DNA of 64,000 bases. It comes from Halichondria panicea. Its lineage: Eukaryota > Porifera > Demospongiae > Suberitida > Halichondriidae. The position numbers were made by a program, and so were the translations under genes. Numbering within the stretch: the first letter of the stretch is position 1; each line of letters begins with the position of its first letter. A model generated the notes under the pieces. The model worked only from the letters and a program-made list of their open reading frames with translations, ran no database searches and was not told the DNA's origin. The stretch spans positions 5,318,412 to 5,382,411 of the forward strand of contig NC_087385.1 of the NCBI RefSeq assembly GCF_963675165.1, given 5' to 3'. Shown one piece after another: positions 1-13,527 of the stretch.

Positions 1-1562
1 TTTTCACTTACATACCTCCGGGAATTCTTTTCCTATCTTCAAAAGATCAACAAACCGATTCAAGCACACAAACTACACCCACCATTGTTCTGCAAGAAGC
101 TGATAGAGACGTTTCTCCATTATTCATAGCAAACTTGATAATTGAGCCGACCTCCTTTTTCCTGAGTGCAAGTATCACACTGAAAATATTCCTCTCTTGT
201 AACGACACTCCTTTCAGTTTCTCTGAATTTCATTTGCACAACATCTACTCAAACTCATCTGAAGTTCTACAACTCATCGGAGCTCGATATGCGTCTAGTG
301 CGTTCATGAATGCTGCCTGGATGCTAGGTTCTCTGGAAATTATCGGCAGCCCTGGGACCCTGATACAGAGCATTGGAAGAGGACTCAGAGATCTGGTTAT
401 TTTGCCATACCAAGGGCTCTCTCACAGTCCAGGCATGTTTGTGTTGGGACTGGGACAAGGGACGGCCTCTTTTCTTCAGAACTGCTCCTCGGGTGCACTA
501 TCGTCTGTCACCAATCTCGCTTCAAGTATTTCAAGGAACATGGAACAGTTATCGATGGACCCAGATCATGCTTCATACCAAAAGCAGATTCGACGGCAAG
601 CCTCTGTTCCGAAATTTTCATCTGGAGTGAGGTCTGGAGTATCGAGTTTTGGACTTAGTCTTATTAGTGCTGTGGCTGGTATTGTGGACCAACCAATGCA
701 GAGTTTTCAGCGAATTGAGGATGATTCAAGCACACTAGGAGCAACGAAGAGTATTTTTGCCGGAGTTGGTAAAGGAATTCTAGGTGTGGTTACAAAGCCG
801 ATGGGTGGAGCCATGGAGCTGGTGTCTAAGACTGGACAGGGGATTATGCACGGGACTGGTCTTGCAAAAAGCCTCAGTCACAGGGAGGTAGCCGAGAAGG
901 TTGTGGGGATTGGACCCATCTGCAAGCAAGAGCTACCGACGACACTCATCAAATGTGTGAGGTATGTACTGTTCAAAAGTGTAATTTGTTTTGGGAGTAT
1001 TATATGTATACTGTTTTTATACCTCTGTCTGGATAATTTTTTTTGTCTTTTCTCATGCAGGAGACTTGATGAGAGTTACGTCCTTTGTACCATACCCATT
1101 ACCCGTGTGCTAAAAAATTCAACATTGACTCAGGGATACACCCTCATCATGACCCCCAATAAGCTGCACTTCCTCGATATCCAATCTGATACCATTCAGC
1201 AGAACATTCCAATCGCAGACACTGATGTTGTCACAGACGTTCATTCAAGCCAAGAGGGATATGTCGAGCTACATTTCAAGCACTGTACACACCAAATGCA
1301 AACAGATTCTGCAGACCGTTTCCATCCTGTTGAACACTACTTAAACCTCCCACAAGCTGTGCCGTTTCCAATGGAACAAGATTTTGTTGATAGCTCAGTC
1401 TCTAAACAACAACACGCAGAGAACATTAACAATGAGAGCAATAACAATGAGAGTGACATTTTGTACGTTACTACTGAACACAATTCAGAACAGTTTTTGT
1501 CTATTTATCATCATGTTAGGCAGGAACAACTAGACCAAGGCTCTAGTTTCTTTCTTTTGTGA
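1..1562 (+). CDS. VPS13B: VPS13B-like protein, C-terminal part (5' end outside window)
   Basis: This is the 3' end of a gene for a bridge-type lipid transfer protein of the VPS13 family, most like VPS13B (Cohen syndrome protein, Golgi/endosome). The frame is open from base 3. Two coding blocks are seen: up to 961, and 1061-1562, separated by a 99-base GT-AG intron (962-1060). The intron happens to keep the frame open, so a naive reading wrongly includes it. Recognisable VPS13_C/ATG2_C features are LIIEPTSFFLSASITLKIFL near the start, then GLGQGTASFLQ, ITNLA-type SVTNLASSISRNME, GIVDQPMQSFQ and GVGKGILGVVTKPMGGAMEL. These match the human VPS13B C-terminal region more closely than VPS13A/C/D as I recall them. 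The tail after the intron is divergent and ends at TGA 1560-1562. The next gene lies 231 bases downstream on the same strand. The family call is firm; the exact upstream exon edge is not visible. Confidence 0.85.
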   Translation, partial: FTYIPPGILFLSSKDQQTDSSTQTTPTIVLQEADRDVSPLFIANLIIEPTSFFLSASITLKIFLSCNDTPFSFSEFHLHNIYSNSSEVLQLIGARYASSAFMNAAWMLGSLEIIGSPGTLIQSIGRGLRDLVILPYQGLSHSPGMFVLGLGQGTASFLQNCSSGALSSVTNLASSISRNMEQLSMDPDHASYQKQIRRQASVPKFSSGVRSGVSSFGLSLISAVAGIVDQPMQSFQRIEDDSSTLGATKSIFAGVGKGILGVVTKPMGGAMELVSKTGQGIMHGTGLAKSLSHREVAEKVVGIGPICKQELPTTLIKCVRYVLFKSVICFGSIICILFLYLCLDNFFCLFSCRRLDESYVLCTIPITRVLKNSTLTQGYTLIMTPNKLHFLDIQSDTIQQNIPIADTDVVTDVHSSQEGYVELHFKHCTHQMQTDSADRFHPVEHYLNLPQAVPFPMEQDFVDSSVSKQQHAENINNESNNNESDILYVTTEHNSEQFLSIYHHVRQEQLDQGSSFFLL

Positions 1563-1793
1563 CACCATCGCGTATTAGCTCATGTTATTATTTATTACTG
1601 AATGCTGGAAATGTTCTATTTTCCCGAATTTAAAATACTAATCCTTTGGCTCTGAAACACAAAATTATCACTAGAGCTAATTGTTGTGGGTTGCCACAAC
1701 AAACTTGATTCTAATTGTAAATTAAAAGTAAACCCAAAAGTAAAAATTATAGGCCTAAGAGGGGTGGGGCTGGATTGTTAAAAAAACTGTAAG

Positions 1794-3058
1794 ATGGCTA
1801 GGAACTCGTTTTTGGCAGTGTTGTGCGTTTGGCTGGTTGTGCTAACTCTAACACCACTGTATTTGCTCTTCACTGGAGGCTACTCTTTGGTGAGAGACGA
1901 CCAGCTACTATCAGTATCTCATGTTGAGTTGACAAGAAGGGGTGTGTCTGCTCAGAAAGAGCTCAGTCGGTTCAAGAGACAAGAGCACTTCAAGTTTGAA
2001 GACTCTGCTAAGCTGGACCTTATAGGCAGCCAAACCATTCGGAATGAGATACAAAAAGCTTTCTCCAAAGGCAATGCATCCAACCCCAGAGCAGCTTTTG
2101 AGCAAGTTGTTGTATTGAGCTCATTGCTCCCCAAGATAACAAACATATCCAGGATCAGGACACCAGACCCTGGGGCATTCCGTAACTACATTGCGCCCAT
2201 GGGGCTGCCAGTCATATTGACAGACATGCTAGAGGGAGAAAAGTTGGCAGATTGGACGTGGGAGTATGTCCGTTCAAAATGGGGGAACGTTGTGTACCAC
2301 AACACAAGGCAAGGGGAGTATTCAACAAAGATCTCAAAGCTTGGCAAACACTACGTGAACAGAGTTTCAGTGAAGCTTGCTGACTTTATTGATATTGTAA
2401 CGGGCAAGAAACAACCGGAGAAGTCCGAAGAGGGTATGTACATCACCAAACAGAGAGTGATACCAGTGGAAGCTCTGGAACAGGAATTTACATACCCAGC
2501 ATTCTATCCTGGAGCCAAAAAGAAATGCTTCCTGGAGCCAACTGGCTGGTGAGTACATATAGTGTCCTATAAAATAACATGCAAAATTGCTACAACTTAG
2601 AACTCTTACGAGTAGTCCCCCCAAAGTTATTGCCATTTTTATATGTATATATACACAGGATTGGTGCACCGGGAACATTCACCCAGGGCCACATCGATAG
2701 CAAAGACAACTTTGTTTACCAAATCATTGGTGAAAAAAGATGGACCATATTCTCCCCACAAGACTACAAGTACCTCTACTACAAGCAGACAAAGGGCTCT
2801 TTGGAGTGGAGCACTGTATTGAACACATTCGATTTGGACAATATAGACTCGAGCAAGTACCCTCTATATGCCAAGACCACCCCAATAACATTCACAATGA
2901 GTCCTGGAGAGGTACTGTATCTCCCCAGGGGGTGGACACACACTGTGGCTAACATTAGTCCGTCACTTATGATCAACACTTGGAGATACGGACCAGCGGC
3001 CATTACAGAATATTGGTCAGACAAGAATAGGCAAGAAATAAGGAAGAAATGTTTCTGA
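1794..3058 (+). CDS. JmjC/cupin-8 domain oxygenase with N-terminal membrane anchor
   Basis: Two exons, 1794-2548 and 2659-3058 (GT-AG intron, phase checked), encode 384 residues. Residues 1-33 form a short charged start plus a strongly hydrophobic stretch (FLAVLCVWLVVLTLTPLYLL), so a signal anchor or signal peptide is likely. The C-terminal half is a JmjC fold: GAPGTFTQGHID supplies His263 and Asp265, GEKRWTIF the strand that usually contacts 2-oxoglutarate, and PRGWTHTVANIS the distal His346 of the Fe(II) facial triad. A Fe(II)/2-oxoglutarate hydroxylase acting in the secretory lumen is inferred; the substrate is unknown. It resembles JMJD-type small hydroxylases, but unlike JMJD8 it keeps a full HxD...H triad. 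It is convergent with the rhodanese gene, with 54 bases between the stop codons. Confidence 0.8.
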
Positions 3059-3112
3059 ATAATAACAGTACAAAATTTATAAAAATGACTAAAATACATT
3101 TGCACTTATTTT

Positions 3113-3912
3113 CTATGTGTTCCCATCAAAGTTTCTCACTTGCTCTAAATGCTGCTCCCATCCTAGCCACCCTTTCTTGTAGTGACGAGCACTGGAAGAG
3201 ATAAATGTTGTCACACAAATACACCAACACATTTCAATTATAAGTGCCAACCTGCAGTATCCTAGCTGGTGGACAAATTCCAGGGCAACCAGACTTCGTA
3301 CTCCAGACAAGCATGTAAAGATAATGTTGGGATTATCAGTAGGCGGTTTATCAACTCCATAACTGATCTCAAAGTCATCGGGAGACATTGAAAATGCTTC
3401 TTCCACTTCGCCCACTGCATGGAAGAAGCAAAACGATAATAGAGACGTGTGTAGGTGGCTATAAAAGTAAACATACATGGTATATTGATTGATCCAGGAA
3501 TCTCTCCTGTCTGTAGAAGTTCCTCGGGCTCTCGGACATCAACCAGGAGCATGTGACTAGTATTTTCATTGTTCCTCTGTACCATGGTGACCAGTTCATC
3601 AGTGTCCACATCGTAGCAACGATGGTCCTCATCTCCTCCGTTGACCGTTGTTACAGTTCTTAAGGAATTCCTCCTCCCAGCTGGAGCTGTGATTAAATGT
3701 CCTGAGAAGTGTGATTGCTTGCTCCAGCACCTTCTAGTGCAGATATTAATAGGGGACACAAGGCAGTGTCTAACTGTTTGTCTGCTCACAGTGCCAGTTA
3801 GATTTAAGGAAAGTTGGACACAGGTGCCCTGGTGTATTTTCATTCTTAAATGTAGCTCAGGGAGAAGCCTTGAGCTAAGGAAGAGCCTTGCAGTAGGAAT
3901 CTTTGACAACAT
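3113..3912 (-). CDS. Rhodanese-domain protein (TSTD-like thiosulfate sulfurtransferase), probably mitochondrial
   Basis: Three exons on the minus strand (3477-3912, 3252-3414, 3113-3191) join in phase to 225 codons plus stop. The first ~90 residues are rich in Arg, Ser and Leu with almost no acidic residues, as in mitochondrial presequences. The rhodanese domain follows: LLVDVREPEELLQTGEIPGS (CH2A motif), then NIPLGEVEEAF across the first splice, and the active loop CLSGVRS with catalytic Cys180, which fits the CxxGxRS pattern of active single-domain rhodaneses. The last exon gives the usual ending, SARHYKKGWLGW. The expected reaction is transfer of sulfane sulfur from thiosulfate to cyanide, glutathione or thioredoxin. 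The start at 3912 is the first ATG of the open exon. It is divergent from cullin-4, with 381 bases between the start codons. Confidence 0.85.
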
Positions 3913-4293
3913 GATCTTGTTTGTGAACTTTGACCATTGTGTAGTCCCAAATGACCTTACTGAACTTTTGTAGATTATTAACTTTCATGAACGTTGAACT
4001 TTTGAGCCCCCCAACGGGCCACGTGTACTTCATGTGACTTATTATAGCTTGTTACATATTTTTTCCTTGGTTTTATAAACTACCTATCTCTGCTCTAGCT
4101 CTGTTGGAGCTGATGAATAAGCTATAAGACCTTTGTTCCCTTATGAAGCAAGATACCTGAATGTTTATATCTCATCTCTGTTATACTTGTTTACACTACA
4201 GTCAGTACCACTGGATTTCGCTGTAGGATTGGAACGAGGGATTGCGTCAAGGTGGTGTGTTGTTGGTATTGCTTGTTTTTTGTCTCTGTCTGA
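3913..4293. promoter_or_regulatory. Shared upstream region of rhodanese and CUL4 genes
   Basis: These 381 bases separate the start codons of two divergent genes and must hold the 5' leaders and promoters of both. I see no clear TATA box at a fixed distance. A 5'-UTR intron for CUL4 cannot be excluded, because an acceptor-like tract precedes 4202. Confidence 0.5.
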
Positions 4294-9257
<4,964 letters not shown>

Positions 9258-10082
9258 CCTGCTGCCTCCACTCTCATCATTCCCATTTCTGTTTTTATCA
9301 TTCTCTTTAATAAGCCCACAATGAATATTATTCCTACATGTATATATACGTCTTATGTATGTGATCTTATATTCTACTATCTGTACATGTACATAATTAT
9401 AATTATGTGTATTTGTGTGTGTGAATGCCAAAAAGTATGATAGTAGACTACATTAAGCGCGCATGTCTGGGCAGTCATGACCATGCCCCATCTGTACATT
9501 TATAGCTATAATTATATATGACTATAATTATGAATGATGATTCCCAGATAGATGATACATTAATACATGTATTGATTTTTATAAGCTATAATAATAGCCA
9601 AATTCATAATGACACCTTCCACATCAGGCATTGAGACTGATATATGCATGTAGACACACAATAACAAAAGGATAATAGCTCACACGTGCATGCAATAATA
9701 TTAATGGACACTGAAAATTAAATTATTTATAGTGATATGTTTTATAAAGTTCGCCAGTCCGTAGTTGTGTCAGAGATATAGTCAAGGTAGGACGTTCTAA
9801 AACGTCTTGCCAAATGGGAGTCTGTAGCAAAACAACACAGTGCTCAGCTGTAACGTAGAAGTGTGATTGATCATATTGGGCAGGGAAAGATAATAATAAT
9901 GAATACTTGTGAAGGTATATACATGCATGGTTCATAATAAACGCACATCTTTGAAGAACTTGAGTACGAACCCCAGGAGGACAGGTAATGGATAATCTTT
10001 GTATTTTTGTACTGACTGGTTGCTATAAAGCTAGGTACCTCCACAGACATCATACTCTAGATAGTTGCTGCATGCAAGCTCA

Positions 10083-10126
10083 TAGCCTCGATTCCAGGCC
10101 GTTGCAAGGGGCTGGAGTCGAGGCTA
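10083..10126. repeat. TAGCCTCGA-type hairpin
   Basis: The arms TAGCCTCGATTCCAGGCC and GGCTGGAGTCGAGGCTA are imperfect inverted copies around a short loop. The same arm sequence recurs near 12420, at 12469, 12551 and 56413. Confidence 0.65.
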
Positions 10127-10750
10127 GCAAGCTCATTTCTTTTCACATGCAACCACGGTTCTGTGGAAAAATATCATAAAAAAATTGTAGTACTGAACTG
10201 AAGGAACATTTTACATGGTGATGACAGTGCCTCTTGTAGATGGCCAACAGAGCTCCCAGACCCGACTCTGACACCTCCTGCATTCACACACAGGAACTTA
10301 AGAGTATCACCTTCAGGCTTGGATACTAGGACTCACCTCACACAGTCTCCACACTCAATACACCTTCACTGTATAATACTGCATGTATAATAATATTAAA
10401 TGCTCAACACAACATCTTCTCTTCTCGTCAAATAGCAGAGAAACTGACAGACAATGGAGCGAAGGAGAAGTTTACATTGATGTTATAGAGAGCATGCATG
10501 TAGTGTAGTGTCACGTCCTTCGATACATGATGTCATAGACCATTGGAACAACAGCTTCTTCAACGGATAGTTGACTAGGTCATCAACGGTGGTTTTAGGT
10601 ATGAGTGTCCAGTGCAGCTGACAGCGATGGAGAACACCATGCAACTAAGAATAAACAATTTCCGCAGCACTGCATACGATAATTGATGAGCAACAATGCA
10701 CTATACTAGCCTCTACACAGGGGCTCTCCTTTTTCTGTTCTTTATCACGA

Positions 10751-10808
10751 TCGTTCAATAAGATAAAATACTGTCTTAATCGTTCAATGAGATAAAATAC
10801 GGTATTAA
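10751..10808. repeat. Two-copy direct repeat, 29-base unit
   Basis: Two adjacent 29-base units, each starting TCGTTCAAT and ending TTAA, differ at four or so positions. No function is suggested. Confidence 0.7.
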
Positions 10809-12303
10809 TTGGAGGAATAAAGAAAGAAATAGACGTAGAGTTAGGAAAAAGGAGAGCCTGTATCGGGAAGTCGCGTGAGGGTAGAAGGGTGGTAGAAGGG
10901 TGAAAATGAGCGTGGGCATGCTGAGCTAGAGATGTTGGACTGCCCACGCAGATATCTATAAAACTTTGCCTGCAGCAAGCTGGACATGGACTTGGAACTG
11001 GAAGTTTGCAAGCACTATAGCTAGCTAGCTATATACTTTAGGGTTAGCTAGATGATCTACTAGTCAGTCTACACTAAGACTCCCGGAAGTGTGTATTATA
11101 CAGTTCATTTGTCAATTTATATGGCCCCTTATGGGAGTTAATGATATTCATAGTTCGCGGTAGTAACAAAAACAGTAACACTCCTTTTGTCAAGGATAAC
11201 TTTTCATCAGAAGGTGCCTAACACTATTAAATGATATAGAAATAATCCTGAATAAATAAGCTACTGAATGATATAAAAATAAAGTGGTAAGAAGGAACTG
11301 AATAGTTACATTGAATGAAAGAAAACTGGTGATATTAATTTTTTCTGTGACTTTGATTTCTGGGCAAATCAGTAATGGGGGTGCTGGACAGATACAGATA
11401 GGCCTAGACTATAGACAACACTGGTAACTACAAGTAGACCAAATAAGAACACTAATGACCCAGGTTTGACTAAGATACAACAAAGTAAACATTGACAAAA
11501 ATGAGTAAGTTTAGCTCTTGCCTACTTGCCACTTGAGTGTCCAGAGTTTCTTGAAACTGCCTAGATAGCTAATATAATGCTAGAAGTTAGTCTTTGCAAA
11601 GAAATAAACAGCATCCGCTTTGCCAATATTTTTTTATAGCAGGTCTTGTGTTCTAACATTGGCCAGTTTATTGGATATATCCTGTTTGGACTGACTTTGA
11701 TTTCTGGGCAAATTAGTAATCCCCAGTTCTGGATCCTAATTTTCCTGTGGCCAGTTCATGAATACTATATCTACTAGTACTGTGACTCTGGAACCTGGCT
11801 TGCACTTCAGGACCTGGGTATTGATGCTGGAAAAACTGAAAAAGTTGTTTCTTTATCCAATTCTGATAGTAAACAATGACATAACGGAAGCCATAATTAA
11901 ATTTACGGAGAATTACTGTAGTATTTACAAGCCACAAACAGGAAATTTACTCACTATGATGCAAAACCACAATTACATCATTTGAAGCCAAATTTGTAGT
12001 CTTAGTGTAGACTGTAGTCTAGATTGTGTGTTCAGATTCTATCAGACTATTACCTTTTCTTGTGTCTTTCTACATGCTAGTATAGATCAAGAATAGCTTA
12101 GCCATCATTATCATATAGCAGGTAGCTACTGCCACCAGAGCTGGCCACGCTGGTTCTCTGATCTGACTTGCAGCACAGCTTGGGTGGTTGTCTCAGTACA
12201 GTTTTATTAATTAACTCTGAATGCGTGGGAGAATACCTTACGTCACGATTGTGGGCTACATATCGCCCACGTTCATAAAAATCCTTGTGGATCACGCGAT
12301 TTC

Positions 12304-12431
12304 CCAAACCAGGCCTTACTTTTTCTTAACTGTACGCCCATTTCTTTCTTTGCTGCCTCACTATGTCTTTCTTGTGATTATGGATGAACAGTGACAACAG
12401 CAAGAAAAAGTAAGGCCTGGGAACGAGGCTA
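12304..12431. repeat. Inverted repeat with AGGCCTTACTTTTTCTT arms
   Basis: The left arm at about 12311-12330 and the right arm at about 12400-12422 are inverted copies about 20 bases long, enclosing about 70 bases. The right arm runs into a GGAACGAGGCTAGC copy of the TAGCCTCG motif. It is likely a small foldback element. Confidence 0.65.
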
Positions 12432-12459
12432 GCACTATACTACTATTTTCTATTCGCAC

Positions 12460-12646
12460 CTTTTCCACTAGCCTCGATCCCATGCCGAGTTTTCGCTTTT
12501 ATAACGGTTAGGCCAGTTGTTTGCCTAACCGTTATAAAAGCGAAAACTCGGCCTGGGATCGAGGCTACTTTTCCACTAGTTGGGCGGAGTCCAACCAACG
12601 CTTAGCGCAGCGTTGGTTGGACTCCGCCCAACTACTTTTCCACTAG
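12460..12646. mobile_element. Two long hairpins set between three copies of one short repeat
   Basis: Hairpin 1 (12469-12567) has arms of about 45 bases (12469-12513 and 12523-12567) with a single mismatch around a 9-base loop. Hairpin 2 (12578-12633) has perfect 25-base arms (12578-12602 and 12609-12633) around a 6-base loop. The direct repeat CTTTTCCACTA occurs before hairpin 1 (12461), between the two (about 12569) and after hairpin 2 (about 12635). This looks like foldback elements with a target-site duplication, or a nested or successive insertion into the same target. No coding capacity is present. Confidence 0.65.
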
Positions 12647-13091
12647 AACCATTCACGATGAAGTGCATCAATAGTCTGGCGATCCACTATATCACTTTCA
12701 CTCAGCAACGCCACATATTGCACCCTTCAGTTTCGACTGGATTTTCTTGGAATCTGAGATTAATACATGTAACAGCATACATGTACCTTCTGCCAAATAA
12801 CCAATGGGTTTGAAGTGGAGCTAATCGAGGCAGCAGCAGAGACTGACTCGGCCCTCTGGACATGCGCAGTGAACACCACGTGGTATCGTAGGCATAGCTC
12901 CCTCATTTCTGGTTTCAACCACCCAGCACCTCTCTGGAATATAGTACTTGCTCTCCCATTTGTATAGTTGAAGGTAAGCAGACATAATGTTTAATCAAGT
13001 AAGGTAAAGTTATTGGCTCAGTAGATTGCAAAACACAACTCCTGTCAATTTATATAAATCTTCCCAACTACCTCAAATGCTAGTTATGACA

Positions 13092-13348
13092 TTAGGGGGC
13101 ACTTCCAAACTACTTTTGCATTTCTTAACATCATTATGACGTTCACATTTTTACCCTCCTCTCCCCCCCACAAGTTTTTCAATATAATTATGGGTGTGAC
13201 CTGGGGACGGGCCACACCCATCTAAACAGTCACAGTTCTATACCTGGCCTTGTGGTCAATACCAATGTCACAGCCCAAGACCTCCTCCCCCCTAACGTCA
13301 TAATGATGTTAAGAATGGAATGTAAAGTAGTTGGAAGTGTCCCTTTAC
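13092..13348. mobile_element. MITE-like element with about 50-base inverted termini
   Basis: The left terminus (about 13092-13143) and right terminus (about 13295-13348) are inverted copies sharing CACTTCCAA, TACTTT and TTAACATCATTATGACGTT. The centre carries a small hairpin, GGGTGTGACC...GGCCACACCC (13191-13220). At about 257 bases with no open frame, it fits a non-autonomous DNA transposon. It lies just upstream of the ecto-NOX gene and may contribute to its promoter region. Confidence 0.7.
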
Positions 13349-13527
13349 CAGTGCCCTTCAGTGCTAGTGTAAATAGTGGCACAAATGCGCATGCAAGTTT
13401 GATGTATAGTGTCACCTAGCTACATAGCTCAGATCGTTAAGTAATCGTTAAGTATAAATATTCCACCAATATTTCAATATTAAACGCTGTTATTCTATCC
13501 ATGCACACATTATTTCTAGATATCATT

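Larger units (their letters stand above)
9258..13527. other. 4.3 kb interval without a recognisable gene
   Basis: Between the CUL4 stop and the ecto-NOX start I find no open frame longer than about 100 codons, and none resembling a known protein or bounded by good splice sites. The interval holds the CUL4 3' UTR, the ecto-NOX promoter and several inverted-repeat elements listed separately (10083, 10751, 12304, 12460, 13092). It is by far the longest gene-free stretch in an otherwise tightly packed window, so an unspliced non-coding RNA or distal enhancers are possible but not shown. Confidence 0.7.

Noticed and set aside
962-1060. In-frame coding sequence within VPS13B
   Set aside because: Bounded by GTATGT and TTCTCATGCAG, hydrophobic and unlike the family; it is an intron whose length is a multiple of three with no stop.
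10083-10126. tRNA gene or tRNA-derived SINE, because of a TCGATTCC block resembling a T-loop
   Set aside because: No acceptor stem, D-arm or anticodon arm can be built around it; the sequence is better explained as a foldback.
9723-10947. Short frames of 60-100 codons in the CUL4 to ecto-NOX gap
   Set aside because: No similarity to known proteins, no splice-site context, and composition like the surrounding non-coding DNA.
12301-12360. Start of a separate small gene in the foldback region
   Set aside because: Frames are broken by stops and fall inside inverted-repeat arms.
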